In this document: piece by piece, positions 18,724 through 25,787 of the stretch
Position numbering within the stretch: the stretch's first letter is position 1
Layout: each line of letters starts with the position of its first letter
DNA from: Actinobacillus vicugnae
GTDB taxonomy: Bacteria; Pseudomonadota; Gammaproteobacteria; Enterobacterales; Pasteurellaceae
NCBI RefSeq assembly: GCF_901687125.1
Contig: NZ_CABFJY010000012.1
Span: forward strand, 1-50,002
Direction of reading: 5' to 3'
Length of the DNA: 50,002 nucleotides
Made by a program: the position numbers and the translations under genes
The notes under the pieces: generated by a model
What the model was told of the DNA's origin: nothing
Database searches by the model: none
What the model saw: only the letters and a program-made list of their open reading frames with translations

Positions 18724-19234
18724 ACCGACAAGAGTGAAATCAGCAACATTAGAAATCCGAGCGCAAAGCCGTGAGGAAACCGAAGTGTTAATTAAAGAAC
18801 TCGGTGATGCACAGCGTGAATTACAGCGTGTTACCACACAGCAGAATGATGAAATCGGTGCAATTACTGAACGCTATGCTCAGCCATTGCAAGAGTTACG
18901 TGAAGCGGTGGAAAGTCGTCAAAAAGCAATTCAAGCATGGTGTGAAAGTCATCGTGATGAGCTCACAAAAAATGGTAAGCAAAAAACGGGTTATTTCAAC
19001 ACAGGCGAAGTGCAATGGCGACAAAATCCGCCGAGTGTGCGAGTAACGAAAGCTGAACAAGTGATTGAAAACTTGAAATTACTCGGTCTTACTCAGTTCA
19101 TCAGAACGAAAGAAGAGATCAACAAAGATGCAATCTTGCTAGAACCGGAAACAGCACAAACTGTAGCTGGCATCGCTATCAGAACAGGTACTGAAGAATT
19201 TGTGGTTAAGCCATTTGAACAGGAGACTCGCTAA
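18716..19234 (+). CDS. gam: Host-nuclease inhibitor Gam (Mu Gam/Ku-like)
   Basis: Mu Gam binds double-stranded DNA ends and protects them from RecBCD and other exonucleases; it is related to Ku. The 172-residue protein has the long helical N-terminal half (EEVLIKELGDAQRELQRVTTQQNDEIGAITERYAQPL) and the typical KTGYFNTGEVQWRQNPPSVRV core of the family. Its length matches Mu Gam. It overlaps the preceding gene and ends in an ATGA-type overlap with the next one. Confidence 0.92.
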   Translation: MRKPTRVKSATLEIRAQSREETEVLIKELGDAQRELQRVTTQQNDEIGAITERYAQPLQELREAVESRQKAIQAWCESHRDELTKNGKQKTGYFNTGEVQWRQNPPSVRVTKAEQVIENLKLLGLTQFIRTKEEINKDAILLEPETAQTVAGIAIRTGTEEFVVKPFEQETR

Positions 19235-19530
19235 TGAAAATCAAGCTCCCAAAATGGCTAACTGTTCTAAACATTGTGCGAGTTCAATTCATTGCGTCCG
19301 TAATTGCAGGGTTTATTTTTGTTTGGCTTGATAAAGAAGCTGGGGAAGCATTAATGAATCATTCTCTGCTGTTATTGATGGTGTTGGTTTATTTAGAAGT
19401 TATGAATTTAAAAGACTGGCATAAAAACGCTATCGCATCATTAGTTAAACGTTCTGAAATCTTAGCAAGAGTTGTTTATAAACTTAAACAACGTGGTTGC
19501 AAAGTCACTATTGATGGTGTGGAGCAATAG
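19234..19530 (+). CDS. Small early membrane protein
   Basis: A 98-residue protein with two hydrophobic segments (about residues 12-31 and 43-60). No family recognised. It overlaps the Gam stop by one base. A second, 24-residue single-helix protein follows, so the two may act together at the membrane. Confidence 0.65.
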   Translation: MKIKLPKWLTVLNIVRVQFIASVIAGFIFVWLDKEAGEALMNHSLLLLMVLVYLEVMNLKDWHKNAIASLVKRSEILARVVYKLKQRGCKVTIDGVEQ

Positions 19531-19532
19531 TA

Positions 19533-19607
19533 ATGAATATCCCTGTTATCTGTTTTGTGATTGCGATGTTTTTAACTATCGTCTTACTGGTTATTGACCA
19601 AGATTAA
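19533..19607 (+). CDS. 24-residue single-span membrane peptide
   Basis: ATG at 19533 opens MNIPVICFVIAMFLTIVLLV followed by IDQD and TAA. Almost the whole peptide is one membrane helix. It begins two bases after the previous stop, but there is no strong Shine-Dalgarno, so it would rely on coupling. Its size makes it uncertain. Confidence 0.4.
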   Translation: MNIPVICFVIAMFLTIVLLVIDQD

Positions 19608-19613
19608 AGCTCA

Positions 19614-19666
19614 TTTAAACGCTCTTTAAACCTGATTTTAAGGGGCGTTCATAATAAGTTTTAAAC
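19614..19666. repeat. TTTAAAC array before the ANR-like gene
   Basis: TTTAAAC-GCTC-TTTAAAC at 19614-19631 (11-bp period) with a further copy at 19660-19666, in a 73-base non-coding gap. Confidence 0.8.
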
Positions 19667-19680
19667 CACCGGAGAACATT

Positions 19681-19869
19681 ATGAGTACACAAAAATTTGA
19701 CCGATACAAACACTATTCGGAAGAAGCTGCAAAGTTAGAAGCACAAGGTAATTGGGCTGAGGCTGCCTTTAAATGGGAAGTCGCAAATCTTTCAGCCAAA
19801 GGGAAAAATATTAAATGGACAGAACAGCGCCAAGCGTTTTGCGAGCGAATGAGAGATAAGCCATTTTAA
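19681..19869 (+). CDS. ANR-family small regulator
   Basis: A 62-residue protein whose core YKHYSEEAAKLEAQGNWAEAA, then KWEVANLSAKGKNIKWTEQRQAFC, matches the ANR (AggR-activated regulator/Aar) pattern as I know it: E-A-A-x-L-E-x-Q-G-x-x-x-E-A-A...W...A..F. Known members bind AraC-type or H-NS proteins and dampen virulence gene expression. CCGGAGAAC gives a fair ribosome site. TTTAAAC motifs at 19614, 19625 and 19660 precede it. Confidence 0.7.
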   Translation: MSTQKFDRYKHYSEEAAKLEAQGNWAEAAFKWEVANLSAKGKNIKWTEQRQAFCERMRDKPF

Positions 19870-19886
19870 ATGGGAGGGAGAAAATT

Positions 19887-20090
19887 ATGAAAACGTTTAA
19901 AAACGAATTCAGCGAAAAAGTATCAGAAGCGGAAGAGCTAATTAGTAGCATTTACGATTTACTCGGAGAAGTTGAAAGAGGGTTTCGCCATAGTGAATTT
20001 AAGTCTGCACACACTGCACTGATGAAAGCAAAAAAAATCATGCCGAGAGTGGAATTAAAAATCAGTATTTTGATGAACGGTTTAGTTTAG
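19887..20090 (+). CDS. Hypothetical early phage protein
   Basis: A 67-residue, mainly helical protein (FSEKVSEAEELISSIYDLLGEVERGF). No family recognised. GGGAGGG precedes the start. Confidence 0.65.
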   Translation: MKTFKNEFSEKVSEAEELISSIYDLLGEVERGFRHSEFKSAHTALMKAKKIMPRVELKISILMNGLV

Positions 20091-20098
20091 GAGTGAAA

Positions 20099-20776
20099 AT
20101 GGATAACCAAAAATTACTCGAAAAAATTAAAAAACTATTAGCTTTGTCTAAATCACCAAATATCCATGAGGCTACACGTGCGTTAGAAATGGCGCAAAAG
20201 CTGATGAAAAAACACAAAATTAGTCGTGACGATGTTGAGATTAGTGAAAACACTACTGAAGTAAGTTTTGCGAAACGTACGCCAGTTTATGTACATAACC
20301 TAGTGGCAATTATTAAAAGAGCTTTTGGATGTGAAGCGTATTTATTATGCACAGATAAAGCAAAAGCCATTTTTTTCGGGCAAGAAGAACGCCCAGAAAT
20401 CGCAGCTTACTGCTTTGATGTCTTATACAGAAAGTTAGCCATTGCTCGTAAAGCATTTACTGCAACACAAAGTAAAAGATTAAAGCGTAGCACATTAATT
20501 GCACGAGCTGATGCTTTTTGTGAAGGTTGGACTGAAGGGGTTTATAGAAACGTTAAAGATTTTGCAATGACTCCAGAGGAAAAAGGAAAGATAGAGCGTC
20601 ATTTCCAACATTTAAAGCAGAAATTTAACATGGGAACAAATTCAGCAAGAGAAGCAGGTGATACAAGGGAGCGAAATGGTGATGTGTCTCGTTGGCAAGG
20701 TTATCAAGCTGGCAAGAAAGTCGAACTTAATCATGGTGTAAATGGTAAAGAATCACTTAAGTTAGGTGCAATGTAA
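20099..20776 (+). CDS. DUF2786-family early phage protein
   Basis: A 225-residue protein beginning LLEKIKKLLALSKSPNIHEATRALEMAQKLMKKHKI, the DUF2786 signature. The middle (RAFGCEAYLLCTDKAKAIFFGQEERPEIAAYCFDVLYRKL) and the tail with GYQAGKKVELN are the usual continuation in phage members. Function unknown. The ATG at 20099 has AGGAG five bases upstream; a GTG at 20093 is within that site. Confidence 0.8.
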   Translation: MDNQKLLEKIKKLLALSKSPNIHEATRALEMAQKLMKKHKISRDDVEISENTTEVSFAKRTPVYVHNLVAIIKRAFGCEAYLLCTDKAKAIFFGQEERPEIAAYCFDVLYRKLAIARKAFTATQSKRLKRSTLIARADAFCEGWTEGVYRNVKDFAMTPEEKGKIERHFQHLKQKFNMGTNSAREAGDTRERNGDVSRWQGYQAGKKVELNHGVNGKESLKLGAM

Positions 20777-20970
20777 TGGAAAATACATACGATTACAAAG
20801 CCCGCTGTAAACAACTTGAAGGCTTCTTAAAAGCAATTCATACACTATTTTATGAATCTGATTTAGAAAAAATTAATCAGCTTACACTTACTGAAGTACA
20901 ACGTAGTGAGCTGAGAAACGAAATTCATCAAACTGTTAAAAAATGGACTTCCAAGGAGGAAATTATGTAA
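20776..20970 (+). CDS. Hypothetical early phage protein
   Basis: A 64-residue helical protein, one-base overlap with the DUF2786 gene, no recognised motif. Confidence 0.6.
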   Translation: MENTYDYKARCKQLEGFLKAIHTLFYESDLEKINQLTLTEVQRSELRNEIHQTVKKWTSKEEIM

Positions 20971-20986
20971 CACCTTAGCATACAAC

Positions 20987-21035
20987 ACGCCACGGTTTTC
21001 AATCATTAGAATTGTTGCGTAAAACACTGTGGCGT
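20987..21035 (+). other. Intergenic hairpin
   Basis: ACGCCAC (20987-20993) pairs with GTGGCGT (21029-21035), and GTTTT/AAAAC pair inside. There is no U-tract directly after it, so it may be an RNA processing or stability element rather than a terminator. Confidence 0.45.
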
Positions 21036-21099
21036 TTGTTAAGTGAGTATTGATAAGAGAAATGCTTTTATCAATGTTTTCTTAATGAAAGGAGTAAAT

Positions 21100-21408
21100 A
21101 TGAAAAAGGATCTATATGAATATATAGCTGCTTTTGAGTTTGATGATGAACCGACAAAAGATGATGTTCTGAAAATCATCTCAGAAGGAAGCTGGGACTT
21201 ATTTAAATGTCAGAAAATGCTTTTAGGGTATGTCGCACAAGAAATACTTGAAGAAAAATATAGCGATTGGGAGATGTATGACGAAGACGAAAGCGTATAT
21301 CTTATTGTAAGAAAATACGGCGATGAAGAATGGGAACTACATAAAGCAACAATTCAATATAGATTGTACGTAGATACTGAAGAAATCTATTTCGATGATG
21401 AGGAATAG
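21100..21408 (+). CDS. Small highly acidic phage protein
   Basis: A 102-residue protein with about 30 Asp/Glu against 11 Lys/Arg, ending IYFDDEE. The ATG at 21100 has AAAGGAG well placed; longer in-frame starts upstream lack a ribosome site. No family recognised. Strongly acidic small phage proteins sometimes mimic DNA and block host nucleases, but there is no direct evidence here. Confidence 0.65.
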   Translation: MKKDLYEYIAAFEFDDEPTKDDVLKIISEGSWDLFKCQKMLLGYVAQEILEEKYSDWEMYDEDESVYLIVRKYGDEEWELHKATIQYRLYVDTEEIYFDDEE

Positions 21409-21411
21409 TGA

Positions 21412-21960
21412 ATGAAAACAGATAAAACCAAACTCATTCAGCTTGTGCATATCGCTAAACAGCAACTAAATATAGATGATTTAAGCTATCGTGAGATACT
21501 TAAGCGACTAACAAATAAAACCAGCTCAACAAAATGCACTATTGTTGAATTACACAAGATTTTGCACGAACTGCAAAAGAAAGGCGCAAAGGTGAAATGG
21601 TTTGCAAAAAGTGCGAAAAAAACGACAGCTTACAGTCCCGCCACTGGCGAAACACCAGTGAAAAGTGAAATTACTCATAAAATCCGAGCAGTATGGATTC
21701 AAATGGGTAAACACGGTTTCTTAAGAGATGCCAGCGAAAAAGCATTAAATGCGTATATGCGTAAAATCATCAATAAAAACCGCTCTGTGTTAGTGTTAAA
21801 CGTCGGTGCATTAGATGTAAATGACGCAAGCCAACTGCTTGAAATTCTGAAAAAATGGCATTTTCGAGTAATGAAAAAAGCGGTAGAAGAGAAAACACGT
21901 AGGGATGTAGTGGGAGAAAACTACGATTTAATGTTGAGGATGTATGATGAAATTATGTAG
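21412..21960 (+). CDS. Gp16/GemA family regulator
   Basis: A 182-residue DUF1018 protein. The N-terminal region KLIQLVHIAKQQLNIDDLSYREILKRLTNKTSSTKCTIVEL is the family signature seen in Mu gp16; Mu GemA/gp16 alters host transcription and DNA topology late in the early phase. It is three bases downstream of the acidic gene, and its end overlaps the next gene. Confidence 0.88.
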   Translation: MKTDKTKLIQLVHIAKQQLNIDDLSYREILKRLTNKTSSTKCTIVELHKILHELQKKGAKVKWFAKSAKKTTAYSPATGETPVKSEITHKIRAVWIQMGKHGFLRDASEKALNAYMRKIINKNRSVLVLNVGALDVNDASQLLEILKKWHFRVMKKAVEEKTRRDVVGENYDLMLRMYDEIM

Positions 21961-22501
21961 ATGCCCTATTTGCCACAGCGATATTAACTTAATGACATTA
22001 ATTGAAGACGAAGCAGGTCGTGAGTTACTTTGTAAAATCAGTCAATTAACGCATGGTGTGGCTCAACCGATGGTTAATTATCTGGGCTTATTTAAACCAC
22101 AAAAAAATAACTTAAACAATGCTCGTGCATTAAAGATATTGACCGATGTATTAGATATGTACCCCTGCTCTCTGTTGTTAGCGCATAGTTTATCTGAAAC
22201 GGTTGCAAGTATTCGGAAAAAACGGCAGCAAGGAAAGGAACTTGAGCCGTTGGTGAATCATAAATATCTCTCAAAAGTATATGAATCACAGAAACCAAAC
22301 TTTACAGTAGTAAGATCTGGCAGAAATGAATCCGAACAAGTTAGAGCCCAACAAGCCGAACAAGAACAAATTAGAAACGCCGTACTATATGTGCAAAGAT
22401 ATGTTGATTTAGGGCGAGAAGATATTGTAAAAAATAGTCCTGAATATCAGATTTGGCTCAAACATGGCAATAAATCAACTGCTCAAATAATAAGCAGTTA
22501 A
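21944..22501 (+). CDS. Hypothetical phage protein with N-terminal Cys pair
   Basis: A 185-residue protein with CRCPICHSD near the start (a possible half zinc site) and a charged coiled-coil stretch (SEQVRAQQAEQEQIRNAVLYVQRYVDLGRE). It overlaps the Gp16 end by 17 bases. Proteins of this kind lie between gp16 and mor in many Mu-like phages. No function is known to me. Confidence 0.7.
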   Translation: MMKLCRCPICHSDINLMTLIEDEAGRELLCKISQLTHGVAQPMVNYLGLFKPQKNNLNNARALKILTDVLDMYPCSLLLAHSLSETVASIRKKRQQGKELEPLVNHKYLSKVYESQKPNFTVVRSGRNESEQVRAQQAEQEQIRNAVLYVQRYVDLGREDIVKNSPEYQIWLKHGNKSTAQIISS

Positions 22502-22510
22502 ATTTTACAT

Positions 22511-22533
22511 AAAAAGGCTATTTTCCCTTTTTT
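22511..22533 (+). terminator. Terminator at the end of the early operon
   Basis: AAAAAGG (22511-22517) pairs with CCTTTTT (22526-22532) around an 8-base loop with further T residues. It is A/T-rich and so weak to moderate. Confidence 0.5.
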
Positions 22534-22566
22534 ATCAATGGGATATAAACTAGCAAATAGATAACA

Positions 22567-22636
22567 CCTCAAAATTTTTCACTCTATTACACAACAAATC
22601 ACTATAATTTGTTCCATGAGTTGATGAATTTTGAGG
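22567..22636 (+). promoter_or_regulatory. mor promoter and ribosome-site-occluding inverted repeat
   Basis: A perfect -10 TATAAT (22603-22608) lies between two arms, CCTCAAAATT (22567-22576) and AATTTTGAGG (22627-22636), which pair over 10 bp. The second arm contains the GAGG used for mor. A transcript from upstream would mask it; one starting near 22615 would not. I saw no good -35, which fits an activator-dependent promoter. Confidence 0.5.
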
Positions 22637-22645
22637 CGTTTTTTT

Positions 22646-23068
22646 ATGCAAAAAGAACAAGCAGAACTTTTTGATGAAGAGCATGCGGAAATCGGGGCGT
22701 TATTTGATAATTTAGATAATATCCCCGAAAGTGAGGTACAGAATCGCTGGCCGCAGTTGTTAGTTGAAGTGATTGATGTGATGCAAGCAGAACTTATTCG
22801 CCAAAAATTTGCAGAAGATAATGCAAAATTGACCGCTTGCAAACTTGCCGGTGTAATAGCACATTACTTCGGCGGCAAGTCGTTTTATCTGCCGGCAGGT
22901 GATAAAATCAAAGAAGCATTACGAGACGCACAAGTTTATCAAGAGTTCGACGGTAAAAATATTCCGGAACTGATTAGAAAATACCGGTTGTCTCAAACAA
23001 CAATTTATGCGATTTTACGCCAACAACGCGCGCTGCAACGGAAGCGACATCAAATGGATTTATTCTAA
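22646..23068 (+). CDS. mor: Mor/C-type middle-late transcription activator
   Basis: Mor family proteins are dimeric activators of phage middle or late promoters. The 140-residue protein has the Mor core (LACKLAGVIAHYFGGKSFYLPAGDKIKEALRDAQVYQEFDGKNIPELIRKYRLSQTTIYAIL) with the C-terminal helix-turn-helix. Only one such gene is present, so it probably does the work of both Mor and C of Mu. ATG at 22646 has GAGG nine bases upstream; an upstream start at 22631 lacks a site. Confidence 0.92.
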   Translation: MQKEQAELFDEEHAEIGALFDNLDNIPESEVQNRWPQLLVEVIDVMQAELIRQKFAEDNAKLTACKLAGVIAHYFGGKSFYLPAGDKIKEALRDAQVYQEFDGKNIPELIRKYRLSQTTIYAILRQQRALQRKRHQMDLF

Positions 23069-23081
23069 CTTTAAACTGATG

Positions 23082-23096
23082 TGTCGCAAACCGACA
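23082..23096. promoter_or_regulatory. Candidate activator dyad upstream of the lysis genes
   Basis: TGTCG-CAAAC-CGACA is a perfect interrupted palindrome between mor and the amidase gene. If it is bound like a Mu Mor site (centred near -43.5), transcription would start near 23132. Confidence 0.45.
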
Positions 23097-23114
23097 TAAT
23101 CTTACAACCGATTA

Positions 23115-23156
23115 AACTCCAACTATCAACCAAAAATTGACAGTTGGAGTTTTTTT
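23115..23156 (+). terminator. Terminator hairpin overlapping the amidase ribosome site
   Basis: AACTCCAACT (23115-23124) pairs with AGTTGGAGTT (23142-23151), extended by TCAA/TTGA after one mismatch, and is followed by a T-run that reaches the amidase ATG. The GGAG at 23146-23149 inside the second arm is the amidase Shine-Dalgarno. Confidence 0.8.
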
Positions 23157-23702
23157 ATGTCCCTACCAATCCTCAAAATCGTTATCCATTGCTCTGCAAC
23201 TCGCAATGGCAAGTCTCTCAAAACAACAGATAAATCATCAGCTCAAGTCATCGATAAATGGCACAAAGAGCGTGGCTATAAACGTTCAGCTACTGCGGTA
23301 AAAAATTTTAATGCTCATCTCAAACACATTGGCTACCACTTCATTATTGATATTGATGGCACAGTAGAAACAGGTCGTCAAGTCGGCGAAATCGGCGCTC
23401 ACGTAAAAGGTCATAACAGCAATTCTGTTGGTATCTGTTTAATCGGTGGCATTAGTGCAAGTGGTAAAAATCACGCTGAATACACTGAAGCACAGTGGCA
23501 ATCATTACATAAGCTGTTACGTGAACTAGAAGCCAAGCATCCAAAAGCAAAAATCTATGGTCATCGTGACTTATCTCCAGACTTAAATAATGATGGCAAG
23601 ATCACTAAAAACGAATGGCTAAAAGACTGCCCGTGTTTTGACGTATGGTCTTGGCTTGATTCTGAGCAAGTCGTGAATTTAGAACACTTATATAAGGATT
23701 AA
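23157..23702 (+). CDS. lys: N-acetylmuramoyl-L-alanine amidase (endolysin)
   Basis: A T7-lysozyme-like Amidase_2 enzyme that cuts the bond between MurNAc and L-Ala for host lysis. The 181-residue protein has zinc ligands in IHCSAT (H11), YGHRD and the Cys of CPCFD, and the substrate motif HIGYHFIIDIDGTVETGR. No signal peptide is seen, so it needs the holin. The ATG directly follows the T-run of a terminator. Confidence 0.94.
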   Translation: MSLPILKIVIHCSATRNGKSLKTTDKSSAQVIDKWHKERGYKRSATAVKNFNAHLKHIGYHFIIDIDGTVETGRQVGEIGAHVKGHNSNSVGICLIGGISASGKNHAEYTEAQWQSLHKLLRELEAKHPKAKIYGHRDLSPDLNNDGKITKNEWLKDCPCFDVWSWLDSEQVVNLEHLYKD

Positions 23703-23708
23703 AACAGC

Positions 23709-23933
23709 ATGAAAGATTTGATTTCAAACGGAGATGGTCGCTTATCAACGACTGCAACAATCCAATTTTTCGGCTTTTTAGCAAGCCTGATCATCATGAT
23801 TTATTGCGTATATATGGATAAGCCTTATGTTCCCGAGCTGTTTAGCACGTTTTTATTTGCATGTGTTGGCACAGCCGCAACGAAAGGCGCAGTGAGCGCA
23901 TTTAAACGCTCTCGCACGACGGAGGAAGAATAA
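23709..23933 (+). CDS. Holin-like protein (DUF2644)
   Basis: A 74-residue protein with two hydrophobic helices (about residues 17-35 and 43-60) and a charged C-terminal tail. Position between the endolysin and spanin genes supports a holin. DUF2644 assigned by resemblance. Confidence 0.75.
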   Translation: MKDLISNGDGRLSTTATIQFFGFLASLIIMIYCVYMDKPYVPELFSTFLFACVGTAATKGAVSAFKRSRTTEEE

Positions 23934-24199
23934 TGTTTACAACTCAACTTGCCGCTATTGTATCTGCAGTGGCGTTACTTGGAGGCTGGGGCGTATTTAA
24001 AAGCGTACAAGTCAGCAGAGAAAAAAAGAAAAATCAAGCGCTATTGCAGAAAAATGAACAGTTAAAAGCTGCTAAAGCGGTAGCTGAAACCAAAGTAAAG
24101 AATTTTGAAGTGAGAAAGCAAAATGAAGAAAACATTAGTAGCACTAGCCGTGATGGGGTTATTGACCGCTTGCACACCGACGGTGACTTACGTGACTAA
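23933..24199 (+). CDS. Rz-like inner-membrane spanin (DUF2681)
   Basis: An 88-residue protein with an N-terminal membrane helix (LAAIVSAVALLGGWGVFKSV) and a long charged coiled coil (EKKKNQALLQKNEQLKAAKAVAETKVKNFEVRKQNEE), the i-spanin layout. Its 3' part overlaps the o-spanin gene in another frame. Confidence 0.8.
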   Translation: MFTTQLAAIVSAVALLGGWGVFKSVQVSREKKKNQALLQKNEQLKAAKAVAETKVKNFEVRKQNEENISSTSRDGVIDRLHTDGDLRD

Positions 24200-24329
24200 T
24201 ACGTCTTGTGCAGGCTTTTCAATTATTAAAGCAAGCCGTAAAGATACCACCGAAACGTTAGCACAAATTTTAGTGCATAACACCACCTATCGCGAAATCT
24301 GTAAAGACGCAGAACAAAAGGATGAGTAA
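24123..24329 (+). CDS. Rz1-like outer-membrane lipoprotein spanin
   Basis: A 68-residue protein with a lipoprotein signal peptide MKKTLVALAVMGLLTAC (lipobox LTAC). It starts inside the Rz-like gene in the +1 frame and overlaps it by 77 bases, the classic Rz/Rz1 nested arrangement for joining inner and outer membranes at lysis. Confidence 0.82.
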   Translation: MKKTLVALAVMGLLTACTPTVTYVTNTSCAGFSIIKASRKDTTETLAQILVHNTTYREICKDAEQKDE

Positions 24330-24556
24330 TGCCAGATTTATTAGATCGCATTTCTGAACGTGAAGAACAGATTTTAGAAATGCAACTCGCACCGCATTTA
24401 GAGACAGAGTTATCAGATGACGAAATTGACGCTATCGCACAAGCCGGGCGTCAATGTAGCGAATGCGGTTTACCGATTCCCGAGGCTCGTTTACGAGCAG
24501 AACCTACCGCTCACCGTTGTATTAGTTGCCAAGAAGACTGGGAGGCAGGACGATGA
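24329..24556 (+). CDS. TraR/DksA-type C4 zinc-finger protein
   Basis: A 75-residue protein with CSECGLPIPEARLRAEPTAHRCISC, the C4 finger of phage TraR/DksA relatives. Such proteins can bind the RNA polymerase secondary channel and mimic DksA with ppGpp. The acidic coiled coil (ELSDDEIDAIAQAG) is present. Confidence 0.88.
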   Translation: MPDLLDRISEREEQILEMQLAPHLETELSDDEIDAIAQAGRQCSECGLPIPEARLRAEPTAHRCISCQEDWEAGR

Positions 24557-24882
24557 TGAATGATTTATTTGAATTTGTGCGTGCCAATTTTGGTGTGATT
24601 TCTGCTGGTGTAGCAATTATTGCGGGTGGTTTTTGGCTCAAACTTGACAGCAAATATGCGAAAAAGAATGACCTAAATCAACTTGCCGATATTGCTCGCA
24701 GCCACGATAGCCGTTTGGCAACGCTTGAAACAAAAGTTGAGAATCTGCCGACGGCGGTTGATGTTGAACGATTAAAAACATTGGTGACAGACGTTAAGGG
24801 CGACACAAAAGCAACAAGCCGTCAGATGGATGCAGTCAGTCATCAGCTTGGACTTTTACTAGAGGCTAAATTAAAGGAATAG
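24553..24882 (+). CDS. DUF2730 phage protein
   Basis: A 109-residue protein with one N-terminal membrane helix (VISAGVAIIAGGFWL) and a C-terminal coiled coil (SRLATLETKVENLPTAVDVERLKTLVTDVKGDTKA). The ATG at 24553 has GGAGG seven bases upstream and overlaps the preceding stop; an earlier in-frame TTG is unlikely. It corresponds to Mu gp25. Confidence 0.8.
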   Translation: MMNDLFEFVRANFGVISAGVAIIAGGFWLKLDSKYAKKNDLNQLADIARSHDSRLATLETKVENLPTAVDVERLKTLVTDVKGDTKATSRQMDAVSHQLGLLLEAKLKE

Positions 24883-24887
24883 TAAGA

Positions 24888-25181
24888 ATGTTGAAAGATT
24901 TATTAACGCAAGACCAACGTTTAGTTATTTTGCGCTCTCTTGCAGACGCAGGTTATGACGCAAACGAATCAATTATTAGCGATTGCTTAGACTTGTACGG
25001 TCATGACATTAGTCGTGATTTAGTGCGTAATCATTTGAACTGGCTGGAAGAACAAGGTCTGGTGAAAGTGCAACGTTTACAAGATGGCTATATGGTCGCA
25101 ACCATTACTCAACGTGGTTTAGATGTGTCACAGGGACGTGCTTTTGTGGACGGTGTAAAACGCCCACGTCCAAAAATTTAA
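24888..25181 (+). CDS. Winged-helix phage protein (Mu gp26 type)
   Basis: A 97-residue protein with a winged-helix-like fold (DLVRNHLNWLEEQGLVKVQRL, then GYMVATITQRGLDV). It matches the VpaChn25_0724-type phage protein found just upstream of the Mu terminase genes. Its TAA stop lies within a TTTAAAC motif. Confidence 0.78.
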   Translation: MLKDLLTQDQRLVILRSLADAGYDANESIISDCLDLYGHDISRDLVRNHLNWLEEQGLVKVQRLQDGYMVATITQRGLDVSQGRAFVDGVKRPRPKI

Positions 25182-25215
25182 ACGACTTTTAAACAAAATT
25201 TAAGGAGCGTTTAAA
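25177..25215. repeat. TTTAAAC array before the terminase genes
   Basis: TTTAAAC-GACT-TTTAAAC at 25177-25194 (11-bp period), with a third TTTAAA at 25210-25215 overlapping the next ATG. Confidence 0.8.
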
Positions 25216-25787
25216 TGAGCAATAAGACAACACGTGGACGTGCCAGCAAAGTTGATTTGCTACCCCCAAACATCAAAACACAGTTAGCAGCAATGCTACG
25301 AGACAAACAATTCTCACAGGCTGAAATATTAGAAGAAATCAATAATCTGATTATTGATTGTGGTTTACCAGATGAAATGCAACTAAGCAAAACTGGACTA
25401 AACCGCTACGCTTCCCGTATGGAAACAATGGGGGCAAAAATTCGTCAAGCACGTGAAGTCGCTGAAGTATGGACAAAGCAACTCGGCGAAGCACCGCAGT
25501 CAGATATTGGTAAGCTACTAATGGAAGCTGTTAAAACCATGGCATTTGATTTAACAATTACTGCCGATGAAAAAGTAGCGAGCGACCCTAGATTTTTGAA
25601 TCAGCTTGCCTTGATTGCGAATCGTATTGAGCAAGCTCAAAGCATATCTGAAGAACGCGAACGCAAAGTCCGTAAAGAAGTTGCCCAGCAGGCGGCCGAA
25701 ACAGCTGAGAAAGTTGTGGTACAAGCTGGGTTATCGGCAGAAACAGTCAAAACGATCAAGGAACAAATTTTAGGCATTGCATTATGA
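25215..25787 (+). CDS. Small terminase-like protein (DUF3486, Mu gp27)
   Basis: A 190-residue protein beginning with a DNA-binding-like segment (RGRASKVDLLPPNIKTQLAAMLRDKQFSQAEILEEIN) and mainly helical. DUF3486 proteins sit directly before the Mu-type large terminase and are taken to be the small subunit that recognises pac. AGGAG precedes the start. Confidence 0.85.
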   Translation: MSNKTTRGRASKVDLLPPNIKTQLAAMLRDKQFSQAEILEEINNLIIDCGLPDEMQLSKTGLNRYASRMETMGAKIRQAREVAEVWTKQLGEAPQSDIGKLLMEAVKTMAFDLTITADEKVASDPRFLNQLALIANRIEQAQSISEERERKVRKEVAQQAAETAEKVVVQAGLSAETVKTIKEQILGIAL

